From the NCBI RefSeq assembly GCF_019059575.1, contig NW_024881825.1:124001-188000 (forward strand): a DNA stretch of 64,000 nt. The letters are read 5' to 3'. A model generated the notes under the pieces. That model worked only from the letters and a program-made list of their open reading frames with translations, made no database searches and was not told the origin of the DNA. This stretch comes from Amphibalanus amphitrite (lineage: Eukaryota > Arthropoda > Thecostraca > Balanomorpha > Balanidae). Position 1 is the stretch's first letter, and the number at the start of each line of letters is the position of its first letter. Below are positions 1 through 11,113 of the stretch, piece after piece. Position numbers and translations under genes: made by a program.

Positions 1-1467
1 CAACTGGTCACACACCTCAAGCCAGGTCAGCGCGGGGTCGCCACTGGAATGACACTGGGTGGTGAAACGCGCATCTGCCGCGGCGCGCGCAGCCACTCAC
101 TCATTATACCATGCAAATGAGACGCGAAATGCATTACCCTACGCGGCGCCGGTGACCGTGGGGAGATGAGTCGGCGCGCGAGGCACTAGCCGATGGTATT
201 CCGTCAACGCGCCGCCCTTGGTGTGCCGGCGCCGGCGCCGCGCATACCAAACACGAGGCGCGCAGCCAGCAGCGCCCACTCGGCAAAAGTGTTTCAAGGC
301 CGACAAAAGATTACCCGTGCCGTTACTCCTACGCCGCTTCTCGCGGAATGTCTCACGATATTTTCATTACGGCCCGTTCAAGGCCCGGCGCGAAAATGAC
401 AGGATTTAGACGAGCAGCGCGCGGAGAGCTCGGTGGGGAGGGAGCGGCGGGCAGAGGCGCCCACCGCTCGACAGACAGCGCCGCCGCCGCCGCAGTGCGC
501 GTGGCGCCTGCTCTGCAGACAGCTCTGCAGACACCGAAGAGACTCGGGATAGCCACAGTAGACGGAACCGAGTACGCCAACGGAGTGGGCCGCCGTCCTC
601 TGCCGGCTGTCCGCGATCCCACACAGGGTCAGGAACGTGCAAGGGTCAAGGCGTCCTCTGCTGGCTATTCGCGGTCCCATACCGGGACCCAGCCGACGGC
701 CATTGGAGCCCGTTGGTCCGGATCCGTCCGTGCGACGGCGGCCGCCCGATCAGCTATCTACACAGACCATCAGTCTAAATAAAAACACGCGTCTTCTCGC
801 CCGTGCAGCCGCCGACACTCTGAGAAGCCGCCTCGGGTGGTTTGGTTCACAGAGCCATTCAGACGCGGCCACTAACGGCAGTCGGGTGGTGAGCGGTGCG
901 ACTTTAGTCGGCCCCGGTTCGTGGCCTACCGTTCTGTGAGCAGTTTGCACGGTACTGCTGTGTAAGCCGTTTGCACGGTACCGCTCTTTGTGAGCCGTTT
1001 GCACGTCACGTTCGCACACAAATGGAGTGACGCTAATGGGACGCGCCGATGCTCACACAGATAAATAACCCGATCAGTGTTACCACCTCCCATTGTCGGC
1101 CCGCTCCCGGCGACTGAATGCAACAAAGCGGGCACCGCGGGCGGCCGTCGGAGCACGGGGCGCGGGCGGCCGCTCCCGGCGCGTCACCGCGCGGCCAGTA
1201 GTCAGTAGTGACTCCAGCTGTCAACGAGCGACTCCTACCTGCCACCGCAAGAACTCCGGCCTGTCACCGGAGTGACTCCGGCTGTTACTGCTGTGACTGC
1301 AGCCTGACACTGCGGTGAGTTCAAATTCTAAGCGTTTCCATTGTTTTCACCATCGTTCTCAACGTAAATTTAATACGTAAATTTAATGTTCGGGTTGCTG
1401 AGTGAGTTCAGCCTGTCAGAAACCTCTGCGGACGGCGCGGTGGCACGGGTGGCACGGGACCGACTGG
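1..1467. other. GC-rich gene-free stretch
   Basis: I see no convincing gene here. Open frames on both strands are GC-rich, low-complexity and overlap each other, with no recognisable domain. Inside lie a short minisatellite (936-1008) and a 13-bp direct duplication in an AT-rich patch (about 1360-1387). Confidence 0.6.
936..1008. repeat. Minisatellite, about 27-bp unit, nearly three copies
   Basis: The motif GTGAGCMGTTTGCACGGTAC recurs three times at about 27-bp spacing, with small changes. No gene overlaps it. Confidence 0.7.
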
Positions 1468-1859
1468 GACGCGACTAGTGGTGTCAATCGGAACTTGAAT
1501 CTTCGGAATTCCGATTTTGTCCAATGTCCAATTCGGAATTCGGTTGGACAATGGCAGCAGGCTTTGGACAACTTTGGACAATCGCTCGCTACACCTCAAC
1601 ATTTTTAAAAAGTAATCGTGTTTAACATTGATTGGCTATTAGAAAGCCCAGCTTTCAATATAATGAAACTTTTGAGCTGGTAACGGAACATGAAAAGCAA
1701 ATTAAATAACAGTGTTGAGTGTAAACTATTGCGTAGGTGTCGGACATCTTTGGACAAATGGCTGGCTTGGACATTTTTGGACGGACAGTCGACATAAGCA
1801 TTGGACATTGGACGGACTTTGGACATACGTTTTCTGAAATTGACATCACTAGACGCGAC
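1468..1859. mobile_element. hAT-like non-autonomous element (C) with 8-bp target duplication
   Basis: The element proper is 1476-1851 (376 bp). It is flanked by a perfect 8-bp direct repeat, GACGCGAC, at 1468-1475 and 1852-1859. Its ends are imperfect inverted repeats: TAGTGGTGTCAAT on the left and TAGTGATGTCAAT as the reverse complement of the right. An 8-bp duplication with a TAGTG-type end is characteristic of the hAT superfamily. The interior has many copies of TTGGACA and GGACATT, like subterminal transposase-binding repeats. There is no transposase, so it would depend on an autonomous relative. Both ends resemble, in inverted orientation, the longer element at 43984-45379. Confidence 0.82.
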
Positions 1860-3454
1860 CATCTCAGCGCGGCGGCCCGGCAGAGCCCTCCGAACAATAC
1901 GGCTCGCAGGCCGACCGACGCGACGGGCCGGGGTCAGGGCGGCCGTCAGCGGCGAATTACCCCCGGCTCACGGTCGGCCGGGCAGATGGAACCTGACCCC
2001 GGGTCACGGCACCGTGACCTTATTACCGCCGGCACGGACGGCCGTCGGCCGTGAACGGCGGCCCGGCGCCGTACCGCGATGGAGCCGTCATCACGACTGT
2101 GGCCCCGGCTACAGCCAGACACCGACCGTGGGCCGGCTACAGCCCGACACTCGACAGAGACCGTGGGCCCCAGCCCAGGGGGCGGCCCGCGGCCCGACGG
2201 TACCGTGGCCCGGCTACAGCCCAGGGGCCGGACCAGCCCGACGGTACCGTGGCCCGGCTATAGCCCGACATCCGGAGAGTCGCCGCAGAGCAGCCTAGTG
2301 CCACACGGCCGACAGGAACTTCGTGGGCCTGCCAGCGGATCACCGCAGATACGATCGATATTATCACCAGTCATCACATGATGACAACTTAAGTCCCCGT
2401 AATGTCGAGTTAACCTTGACCAAAATCGTTCTGAGATGATGAACAAAGACCACATAGACCAAAAATGTTACGTCTGTTACGGATCAGAGGCACCACGACG
2501 GTAATTAATTCGCCGACTTTCACTCCTTCCGGCACACGAGACAAGTCCATCTTGCAAGACAGAGTCCATCTGTTCTGTTCTCTCAAAATAAGCTCTCTGT
2601 CACGCTATCCGGACATGAAGATTATCGAACGGGCCACCAGTTTTTTTTTTTTTTTTTTTTTTTAGCGCGTACACACCTCTGGCCATCTGTCCCCCTGACG
2701 TGGGTTTGCTCAGACCAGCTGCCAGAAGTAACAACTCAACTCGCGTCCATTGCGACTATCGCGCACAACCCAGACAATCACTGAACTGACCACTGCGCCT
2801 ATCGCGCACAACTCAATCACTGAACTGACCACAGTCTGCTCAGTTCGGCGCGATGTTCCGTCAGTTCACTAGTACTTGGTGGTCCGTTGGCCCGTCAGTC
2901 CGTCAGTCCTGCACCGTGGTCCGTCAGTTCACCAGTTCTTGGTGGTCCTCTGTCCGCCGGTCCTGCGACCCCACAGCACAGTGCGGTGTCATTAGTCGCT
3001 GCAGCGGCGGTGGACGGCCGGACCGAGGCCAGCGGCCGGTGCCGTCGCGTGCTCGCGGCGCGCGCCGGCTGATGTATGAACCCTGTCCGCGCGCCGCCGC
3101 CGATCACTATCTGGCCACCGTGCGCCGCTCCAGACGCCGACAAAGGCCAGTCAGTGTGGGCGGTGGAGATGAGCGCTTCAGACGAGAGCCCAACACTGAG
3201 CGGGTGTCCAATAACCGCCGATTTCCTCCTGGCCCGACTGGGACTGGGATAAAACCAGGCATTACTAACGCCCGAGCGGCGACCAACAATGGCGCACGAC
3301 GGGCGGCGCCAAGGACAACGCGCTCCGCCAAAACCCGGAACACGCCGGATAAAATCATTCACGATTCAGCTATAAATTAGCAAAACATCACGGACGCGAA
3401 ATCGCCGCCATGACCCTAGCTATGACACTTTGCTATTGGGCGCAATGACTCACT
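1860..3454. other. Gene-free stretch with local duplications
   Basis: I see no gene. The stretch holds reiterated GC-rich segments around 2095-2275, a run of 23 T at 2641-2663, and short direct duplications near 2755-2833 and 2867-2948. Confidence 0.55.
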
Positions 3455-3458
3455 ATTA

Positions 3459-3807
3459 TGTAGGAGTTGGAGTGGGCCATTCTGCCCGCATTTGCATCTC
3501 TGCGGCCGAGAGCATGCTGGCGGCCGGCGCCCCGGGCGAGGGCGCGACCGAGGCGGCGCGCGGGCTGTGCTCGGGTTTGCATCTCTACGGCCGGGAACGC
3601 GCCGGCGGCCGGCGCCCCGGGCGAGGGCGCTGCCGAGGCGGCGCGGGGAGTGCTCAGTGTTGGGGAGGGATTCTGATGGTTACTGCTGTGTCGGACGGTT
3701 GTCCAGGTCGAGCTGTGCAGTGCTCGCGATGTGATATTGCTTGGTGTCACTCACAATACAGCGAAGTCAATGCATCATTCGCTTTGCAAGTTACAACACG
3801 GTCTACA
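3459..3807 (+). repeat. 5' long terminal repeat
   Basis: 349 bp, starting TGTAGGAG and ending TCTACA. Its first half holds two diverged tandem copies of a segment of about 75 bp, each beginning TTTGCATCTCT and running into GCCCCGGGCGAGGGCG. This gives a GC-rich core next to an octamer-like ATTTGCAT. It is nearly identical to the copy at 10764-11113. Confidence 0.95.
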
Positions 3808-3826
3808 TTGGTGACAGCGGTGAGTC
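3808..3826 (+). other. Putative primer-binding site
   Basis: Immediately after the 5' LTR comes TTGGTGACAGCGG. TGG is the complement of the tRNA 3' CCA and lies one base inside the LTR edge, where gypsy elements carry their tRNA primer-binding site. I cannot assign the tRNA without a search. Confidence 0.5.
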
Positions 3827-3895
3827 CCAATTCATTTGGACCATGAGCCTTTACACCCTGTTCGTTGATCGGCCATGATACCGTATTTTTTTCGG

Positions 3896-5150
3896 TGATC
3901 TGCTGCCGTGGCCGTGCTGCTGACGTGCTGCCGTGGACGCTGCTGATCTGCTGCCGTGGTCGCTGCTGACGTGCAGCTGTGACCCCTGCTGATCTGCTGC
4001 CTCCTGCCGTTGCCGTTGCTGACGTGCTCCTGTGGCCGCTGCTGACGTGCTGCTGTGGCCGCTGCTGACGTGCTGCCGTGGCTGCTGATGTGCTGCTGTG
4101 GCCGCTGTTGATCTGCTGCCGTGGTCGCTGCTGATCTGCTGCCGTGGCCGTGCTGCTGACGTGCTGCCGTGGCCGCTGCCGACGTGCTGCTGTGGCCGCT
4201 GTTGATCTGCTGTCGTGGTCGCTGCTGATCTGCTGCCGTGGCCGTGCCGCTGACGTGCTGCCGTGGCCGCTGCTGACGTGCTGCCGTGGACGCTGCTGAT
4301 CTGCTGCCGTGGCCGCTGCCGACGTGCTGCCGTGGCCGCTGCTGACGTGCTGCCGTGGCCGCTGCTGACGTGTTGCCGTGGACGCTGCTGATCTGCTGCC
4401 GTGGTCGCTGCTGATCTGCTGCCGTGGTCGCTGCTGACGTGCGGCTGTGGCCGCTGCTGACGTGCTGCCGTGGCCCCTGCTGACGTGCTGCCGTGGACGC
4501 TGCTGATCTGCTGCCGTGGTTGCTGCCGATCTGCTGCCGTGGTTGCTGCTGACGTGCTGCCGTAGCCGCTGCTGACGTGCTGCCGTGGACGCTGCTGATC
4601 TGCTGCCGTTGCCGCTGCTGGCGTGGCCGCTGCCGACGTGCTGCTGTGGCCGCTGCTGACGTGCTGCCGTGGCCGCTGCCGACGTGCTGCTGTGGCCGCT
4701 GCTGACGTGCTGCCGTGGACGCTGCTGATCTGCTGCCGTGGCCGCTGCCTCCTGCCGTTGCCGTTGCTGACGTGCTCCTGTGGCCGCTGCCGACGTGCTG
4801 CTGTGGCCGCTGCTGACGTGCTGCCGTGGACGCTGCTGATCTGCTGCCGTGGTCGCTGCTGATCTGCTGCCGTGGTCGCTGCTGACGTGCAGCTGTGGCC
4901 GCTGCTGACGTGCTGCTGTGGCCGCTGCTGACGTGCTGCCGTGGACGCTGCTGATCTGCTGCCGTGGTCGCTGCTGATCTGCTGCCGTGGTCGCTGCTGC
5001 CGTGCAGCTGTGGCCGCTGCTGACGTGCTGCTGTGGCCGCTGCTGACGTGCTGCCGTGGACGCTGCTGATCTGCTGCCGTTGCCGCTGCTGGCGTGCTGC
5101 CGTGGCCGCTGCCGACGTGCTGCCGTGGCCGCTGCTGACCTGCTGCTGAT
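3896..5150. repeat. 23-bp tandem array in the retrotransposon leader
   Basis: About 54 copies of a 23-bp unit, roughly GCTGCTGACGTGCTGCCGTG plus three bases, fill the leader between the primer-binding site and gag. Variants mix CTGACGTGCTG, CTGATCTGCTG and CCGACGTGCTG. Because 23 is not a multiple of three, any stop-free frame translates as a 23-residue repeat. The minus strand is therefore open over long Gln/Arg/Ser/Ala-rich frames. I read those as by-products of the array, not genes. Confidence 0.9.
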
Positions 5151-5299
5151 CATCTGATCGACGGTCTCGGCCGGCGGCTGTAGCTGAGTGGCCGTCAGCC
5201 TGTTCGGCGACGACCTGGTTCTCCTTTTCAGAAAGATAAGTGTTATTTTTTTTTCTATACCGTGTCTTGCTCTTGTGCTTTGCATTGTGTGTTGTCTCT

Positions 5300-6240
5300 A
5301 TGCTCAAACGGGAGAGTGGGTTTTTGGAAGCCGAGTCCCCTGGTAAGCCTTCTGTTTGCCAAGAGAGTGGAAAGATGGCTGCGGGAGGGTTTTCAATGAA
5401 GGCGCCTGAGTTTTCTGGGACGGAGCCTTTTTCTCGGTTTAAGTCTGATTTGGACACATACTACACCATTCACGAGTTCAATGATGACCTAAAATTACGA
5501 TTTTTGCCACTTTGTCTCAAGGGAGTGGCACGGGACGCGTTCGAGGCACTGTCTGAGGAATGCAGGAGTTCTTACGACCGGGCCATCGCAGGATTGTCTA
5601 ATTGTTTCGTAAAGCCTTGCGCACTTGACGCTCATGCCAGGCTCAGGAACCTTCGGTTCGATTCGTCCATGTCACTGGACTCTTTCATCATTGAGTTCAA
5701 ACACTTGATGACTGTGGCGTTCCCTGGGCCGATAAGTGATCAGGTGTTGTTTCACTCCTTTCTGCCCACCCTCCCGGTGAAGTATCAGGAGCACATCCTG
5801 TCCTTGGGACTGGTTGATTTTGATGAGGCAGTTAAGGGTGTCAGAAACCTCATGAGAAGTGAGCGTGTTCAGGGTTCCGCGCAGGGATCTGTGAGACAGG
5901 TGAGCGCTGATCCTGACCTGCTGCGGCAGATCCTGGACAGGATTGCCACCCTGGAGCAGCGCGTCAGTCAGGGTCTGGTCGTCCGGGGAAGGTCCCGGGA
6001 AGGAGATGGTGCGGAGGGTAATAGTCGACGTGGGACTGCACCATTCAGGTAGGCTCGGGCGTGTTACTGTTGTGGCAGCCTGGAGCATTTGCGTGCGGCC
6101 TGTCCGCAGCGAAATGCATATTGTTCTAGATGTGGTCGCCGTGGCCATACAGTAGGTGTGTGTACTTCCCAGGGAAACGAGCCAGGGGCCGTCGGGTCGC
6201 AAGGCGGCGATCGGCGGCCCCGAGACCTACGTCAGTAGAC
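5300..6240 (+). CDS. Retrotransposon gag region (capsid-like part plus zinc knuckles)
   Basis: This part of the gypsy element encodes the structural Gag protein. The plausible start is the methionine at 5375, after which the sequence MKAPEFSGTEPFSRFKSDLD begins a retrotransposon capsid-like fold. The segments AFEALSEECRSSYDRAIAGL and SFIIEFKHLMTVAF resemble the helical capsid core of gypsy-type Gag. Two CCHC zinc knuckles (C-x2-C-x4-H-x4-C) are encoded at about 6062-6166. They are the nucleic-acid-binding part of such proteins. Capsid then knuckles then pol is the usual gypsy order. The assignment rests on motifs and position only. Confidence 0.8.
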
Positions 6241-6355
6241 ACTATTGCGCCGCCTACTTGTTCCGGTGCCGGCCCTGCATTGCATTCTCGGACGTGTCAA
6301 ACTGACGTGACGACCACAGCCCCTATCCCTGCGTGCGAGTCGTCTGCGTCTGAAA

Positions 6356-9300
6356 GTGGGGGGGGATGTTGAAGGCACTGTTGGGGACGCTTGTCATGTC
6401 GTGGAGGGGAGTGCGGTGTCCCTGAACGAGGACCTTACCTTTGTGGGCGCTGTCGCCGGCGAGGAGTGTTCTTGTCTGCTTGACACTGGTTCCTCTTTGA
6501 ACGTCCTTCATCGAGATGTGTTTGAGCGGTTGATTGGCGTGAAGCTTCATCCGACGTCTACGAAAGCCAGAACAGCTGCCCAGACTGAGTTGCCCCTCGC
6601 AGGACGGATTTCAGTTCCGGTGCGGGTGGCTGATCAAACGCATGTAGTCAGCATGTATGTGTCTGGCTCGATTGACGTTCAGTGTATCCTTGGTCTGGAC
6701 TTTTTGCGAGCCGTCCCCTGTGTGATCGACTTGACGAACAAACGCCTTGTTCTGGTATCTGGTGACTGTGTCAGATCTGTGTCTGTTGATCGCACCTCTG
6801 TAGGTCGCGCTGTGCTGGGCTGTGACGTATCCATCCCTCCAGGCGCTGAGTGCTTTGTGCAGGGACGAGTGCATCACTGTGATTATGAAGGCGAGGTCTT
6901 GGTGGAACCCAGTTTTGACTCGCCGGGGATTGAGGTGGTGCGTTGTGTTGCTCGGGTAGAGAAGTCTTCGCTGCCCTTGCTGATTAGAAACTTGACCATT
7001 GACAGCGTTACACTGCCTAAACACTCTGAAATAGCTGACTTGGAGGTTAGCTTTGTTGAAGAGGACTTTCCAGAGGCAGCCGGTGTACGTTCGCCTGCAG
7101 ATATCGAGTCTGTTGTTGACCTTGAGGGTTCCTGCGTTACAGATGTTCAGCGTGAGGCTTTGATAAATGTGCTGAAAAAGCATGAGAGTATGTTTGATGG
7201 CCATGTTGGCCACACTGACCTTGTCACTCACAAAATTGACACGGGTAACAGCCCACCGATCCGACAGAGTCCCAGGCGTATCTCCCCTCATTTGACCGAA
7301 CAGGTGAGAAATGAGCTTAACAAACTGGTAAATGAGGGTATCCTTGAAGAGTCTGAGGGAGGCTGGGCTTCACCCATCTGCCTGGTGAGAAAGAAATCTG
7401 GAGAGCTGCGTTTTTGCGCTGACATGAGAAAACTCAACTCTGTCACTCGTCTCCCTGCGTACCCAATTCCCCGCATTGACGATACGTTAGACGCTCTTTC
7501 AGGTTCATCCATTTTTTGCGTACTCGATATGAACTCTGCTTATCATCAAATTTCTATCGATCCCATTGATCGTGAGAAGGCTACCATTACTACCCCTTTT
7601 GGGAACTATAGGTATACCAGAATGTGTTTTGGGCTGAGTTCTGCCCCATTTACATGCTGCAAACTGTTGAATATCGTTCTCGGTGACATGCCCAAGGATT
7701 CGTGCGTGCATTACTTCGATGACGTTATCGTGCATGGGAAAACGTTCGATGACGTGCTGCTGGCACTTGATGAGGCGTTGTCACGTTTTCAGGAAGCAGG
7801 ACTTACTCTGAACTTGGCCAAATGTCAGTTTTTCATGCCCCGTGTTACGTTTCTTGGGCACGTCATTTCTCCTGACGGCATGTCCACAGATCCTGAAAAG
7901 GTGTCAAAGGTCAAGGACTGGCCTCAACCGCGAACCAAGAAAGAGCTGTTAAGTTTCCTGGGTTTGTGTTCTTATTTTAAGAAGTACGTCAAAGATTTTG
8001 CAACCATTGCGTCACCTCTCTTTGATTTGACTAAAAAGGATTTCCCCTTCCAGTGGTCCGGTGCGGCTGATCAGGCGTTCAGCACTCTGAAAAGGGCGCT
8101 GTGCGACGCTCCGGTGGTCGGATTTCCAAGGTTCGGCGACGATGCCGGCATGTTCACCGTGGACTGCGACGCCAGCAATGACGGTATTGGGGCAGTCTTG
8201 CTGCAGGACCAGGACGGGGTTCAACGGGTGATTGCCTATGGCAGTCACCGTTTGTCAAGGTCGCAGAGGAACTACTCAACGACCAAGAAAGAGCTTTTGG
8301 CCTGTGTTACATTTGTGCAGCAGTTTTCGCACTACCTGTTGGGTAGAACTTTCCAGTTGCGGACTGATCATAGCAGCCTGCAATGGTTAATGAATTTCCG
8401 TAATCCCACAGGCATGCTAGCCAGGTGGATGGAAATTCTGGGAAACTTCTCATTTCAGATTGTCTACAGGCCTGGCACTCAGAACTCGGCTGCTGACGCG
8501 TTGAGCAGGTGCCCACCTCGGGTTGTTGACAACTGTTCGCAGACTGAATTTTGTTGCAAAGTGTCTGCTCAGAACTGGCCGCTGAGCTACATTCAGAGTG
8601 AGCAGAGCAAAGACTCAGTATTGTCAGAGGTCATGGACTTACTGGTCAGAGACGTGACGCCCTCTCGCAGATCGGCATCGATAGGCGTGCGGCGATGGCT
8701 GCGGCATTGGGCTCGTCTTCGTCTCATCGAGGGGGCCCTCTTCCGGGTGTATCGCAGCAAAGCCGGGCAACCTGAGCGCCTCCAGGTGGTGATTCCTCCT
8801 GGACTGGTGGGTGGTGTTTTGACGTCTCTTCACGCAGGACCCTGTGGTGGACATTTTGGACCAGAAAAGCTGCTGAAACAGGCGCAGATCCGGTTCTTTT
8901 GGATCGGAATGGCTGCTGACATAAGCGAGTTTTGTTCGCATTGTGACCGCTGCACTGGTCGTAATGCTCCAAACCCGACGCCACGTGCGCCCATGGGCGA
9001 GCTCTTCGCGTCAGAGCCATGGGAAGTCCTCTCGATTGACTTTCTGACTGACCTCCCTTTGACTGAGCGTGGCAATCGGCATCTGTTGGTGTGCTGTGAC
9101 CATTTTACCAGGTGGGTCGAGGTGTTCGCGCTGCCAGACATGACTGCTGTGACCGTTGCTCGGACCTTGGTAGACGAGGTGTTTTCCAGGTACGGATGTC
9201 CAGGGCGTCTTCACTCGGACTGCGCGGCGAACTTCCGGAGCCAGATCATTACTGAGTTGTGTCGCATCATGGGCATCGACAAGTCAACCACGACGCCGTT

Positions 9301-10582
9301 CCATCCGGAGGGCAACAGCAGATGCGAGCGGGTGAACCGCACCATTCTTGACATGATGTCCAAGTATCTTTCAGACAATCACTCAGAGTGGGATCTACAT
9401 TTGCCGCTCTTGATGATGGGGTACCGCGCACAGATCCACAGGTCCTTAGGTTATTCACCATTCTACTTGATGTTCGGCCGTGACCCTCGCCTGCCGATCG
9501 ATGTGGAAATCGGTGCCCCCCACGCAGTAAGGTCAAAGTCTGCGGCCGAGTACATTGACAATTTGTGTGCAGGTCTTGGAGATGCCTACCGTGTTGCCTT
9601 GCGATTCTCGGACGCAGGCCACCGGCGTAACAAGCGTGCGTTTGACGCCAAGAGCAGAGCGTATCAGCACGCGGTCGGTGACCATGTCATGTTGTTCTGT
9701 GCAGTAGCAAAGAAAGGAGAGTATCATAAGTTTGTGAGACCATGGAAGGCAGGTGTGGTCGAGGGTCGGAAGGGCGATTTGTATTATCGGGTTCGATTGG
9801 AGAATGGGAAGCTGGTGAATGTGCATCACAATCGCTTAAAACCCCATCCGACACCTGTGTGTGCTGTCGATGACCAGTCGATCGCAGACTCTGCGAGCGC
9901 AGACCCTGAGGATGCTGCGACGGCTGCTCATGGGTCCAGCGCGGACCCTCATGTTGACTCGGATGGTACTGGGTCAGCTTCTGACCGACCAGCTTCTGGT
10001 TCTGCGAGTACTGACCTGGTCTGTGCTGCGCCGAGTGTGCGGTCAGGTGTCCCTGCGTCCGTTCACCCGCTTCCCGAGCACCTGGAGGGTTCACGTGACG
10101 TCCCCTCTGTGGATGTGGGAGCTGTTGAACCTGACGAACATGTGATTGACACGTACTCTGATCAGGAAACTGTCCAGTTTCCAAATGTGAATATGAACCC
10201 TCTGGACTCTGGTGATTCCCCTGGTGTCGGTCGTGGGGATGCTGGTGCTTCCCCGGGTGTTGGTGTTGTGGACCCCAGTGATGCCCGGGAGAACATTGTT
10301 GATGTTCCTGATTCTTCCCCGGACGACCTTGTGGGTCCTGGCGGTTCGGGGAGTGGCGGCGACGAGGGTTCTGGTGGTCTCCCGGGGGAGGGTGTCTGGG
10401 ATCATGGTAACCGGGCCGGCGTTTCGGGATCTGGTGCTCCTCGTCGGGCTCGGGGTCGTCCTCCCCGGTCTCGGGCGTCTTCCTCGGGGGTCCGGCAGAC
10501 TCTTCCTGAACGGACGTTGCCTGCTAGGAGTCGAAAACCACCTGATCGCTTGTGTTTGTACATTTTTAATGACTCGTTTTAG
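6356..10582 (+). CDS. Retrotransposon pol polyprotein
   Basis: A long open frame encodes the gypsy enzymes in order. An aspartic protease has LLDTGSSLNVL near the start. The reverse transcriptase has FCADMRKLNSVT, the motif FGLSSAPFTCCKLL and the active site YFDDVIV. RNase H begins near FTVDCDASNDGIGAVLLQ and includes the RTDHSSLQWLM region. The integrase has an HHCC zinc finger (HAGPCGGHFGP and HCDRC) and a core with LSIDFLTDLP and the downstream DCAANF. A C-terminal module ends VHHNRLKPHP, like the GPY/F module of gypsy integrases. The last 250 or so residues are low-complexity, rich in Asp, Ser, Gly and Val. Integrase after RNase H separates it from copia elements. Confidence 0.95.
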   Translation: MGGDVEGTVGDACHVVEGSAVSLNEDLTFVGAVAGEECSCLLDTGSSLNVLHRDVFERLIGVKLHPTSTKARTAAQTELPLAGRISVPVRVADQTHVVSMYVSGSIDVQCILGLDFLRAVPCVIDLTNKRLVLVSGDCVRSVSVDRTSVGRAVLGCDVSIPPGAECFVQGRVHHCDYEGEVLVEPSFDSPGIEVVRCVARVEKSSLPLLIRNLTIDSVTLPKHSEIADLEVSFVEEDFPEAAGVRSPADIESVVDLEGSCVTDVQREALINVLKKHESMFDGHVGHTDLVTHKIDTGNSPPIRQSPRRISPHLTEQVRNELNKLVNEGILEESEGGWASPICLVRKKSGELRFCADMRKLNSVTRLPAYPIPRIDDTLDALSGSSIFCVLDMNSAYHQISIDPIDREKATITTPFGNYRYTRMCFGLSSAPFTCCKLLNIVLGDMPKDSCVHYFDDVIVHGKTFDDVLLALDEALSRFQEAGLTLNLAKCQFFMPRVTFLGHVISPDGMSTDPEKVSKVKDWPQPRTKKELLSFLGLCSYFKKYVKDFATIASPLFDLTKKDFPFQWSGAADQAFSTLKRALCDAPVVGFPRFGDDAGMFTVDCDASNDGIGAVLLQDQDGVQRVIAYGSHRLSRSQRNYSTTKKELLACVTFVQQFSHYLLGRTFQLRTDHSSLQWLMNFRNPTGMLARWMEILGNFSFQIVYRPGTQNSAADALSRCPPRVVDNCSQTEFCCKVSAQNWPLSYIQSEQSKDSVLSEVMDLLVRDVTPSRRSASIGVRRWLRHWARLRLIEGALFRVYRSKAGQPERLQVVIPPGLVGGVLTSLHAGPCGGHFGPEKLLKQAQIRFFWIGMAADISEFCSHCDRCTGRNAPNPTPRAPMGELFASEPWEVLSIDFLTDLPLTERGNRHLLVCCDHFTRWVEVFALPDMTAVTVARTLVDEVFSRYGCPGRLHSDCAANFRSQIITELCRIMGIDKSTTTPFHPEGNSRCERVNRTILDMMSKYLSDNHSEWDLHLPLLMMGYRAQIHRSLGYSPFYLMFGRDPRLPIDVEIGAPHAVRSKSAAEYIDNLCAGLGDAYRVALRFSDAGHRRNKRAFDAKSRAYQHAVGDHVMLFCAVAKKGEYHKFVRPWKAGVVEGRKGDLYYRVRLENGKLVNVHHNRLKPHPTPVCAVDDQSIADSASADPEDAATAAHGSSADPHVDSDGTGSASDRPASGSASTDLVCAAPSVRSGVPASVHPLPEHLEGSRDVPSVDVGAVEPDEHVIDTYSDQETVQFPNVNMNPLDSGDSPGVGRGDAGASPGVGVVDPSDARENIVDVPDSSPDDLVGPGGSGSGGDEGSGGLPGEGVWDHGNRAGVSGSGAPRRARGRPPRSRASSSGVRQTLPERTLPARSRKPPDRLCLYIFNDSF

Positions 10583-10750
10583 TGCAGTGTTGCGCATGGC
10601 TCGGTGTTGAGCGCTGTACTTCAACAGTGATCGATCGTTGGACCTCATTCCGTCTGAGTACGTTCCTTGTTTTGTGTCTAGGCTGACCGTTGGTGGTTGG
10701 CCTCACTAATACGTTATTTCTTTCTGGTCCCCAGGGGAGCTGCGTCTTCA

Positions 10751-10763
10751 CGGAGGGGAAGAG
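10751..10763 (+). other. Polypurine tract
   Basis: CGGAGGGGAAGAG directly precedes the 3' LTR. A purine run at this position primes plus-strand synthesis in LTR retrotransposons. Confidence 0.8.
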
Positions 10764-11113
10764 TGTAGGAGTTGGAGTGGGCCATTCTGCCCGCATTTGC
10801 ATCTCTGCGGCCGAGAGCATGCTGGCCGGCCGGCGCCCCGGGCGAGGGCGCGACCGAGGCGGCGCGCGGGCTGTGCTCGGGTTTGCATCTCTACGGCCGG
10901 GAACGCGCCGGCGGCCGGCGCCCCGGGCGAGGGCGCTGCCGAGGCGGCGCGGGGAGTGCTCAGTGTTGGGGAGGGATTCTGATGGTTACTGCTGTGTCGG
11001 ACGGTTGTCCAGGTCGAGCTGTGCAGTGCTCGCGATGTGATATTGCTTGGTGTCACTCACAATACAGCGAAGTCAATGCATCATTCGCTTTGCAAGTTAC
11101 AACACGGTCTACA
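10764..11113 (+). repeat. 3' long terminal repeat
   Basis: 350 bp and nearly identical to the copy at 3459-3807, with the same TG and CA ends and the same internal duplication. It is followed at once by the ATTA target duplication. Confidence 0.95.

Noticed and set aside
3747-5457. Two long minus-strand frames (over 500 codons) rich in Gln, Arg, Ser and Ala
   Set aside because: They are read-through of the 23-bp array on the strand opposite the retrotransposon. A 23-bp unit without stops stays open in every frame it lacks a stop in. There is no start context or domain.
5300-10582. An envelope gene that would make the element a retrovirus-like errantivirus
   Set aside because: No frame with envelope features lies between pol and the 3' LTR.
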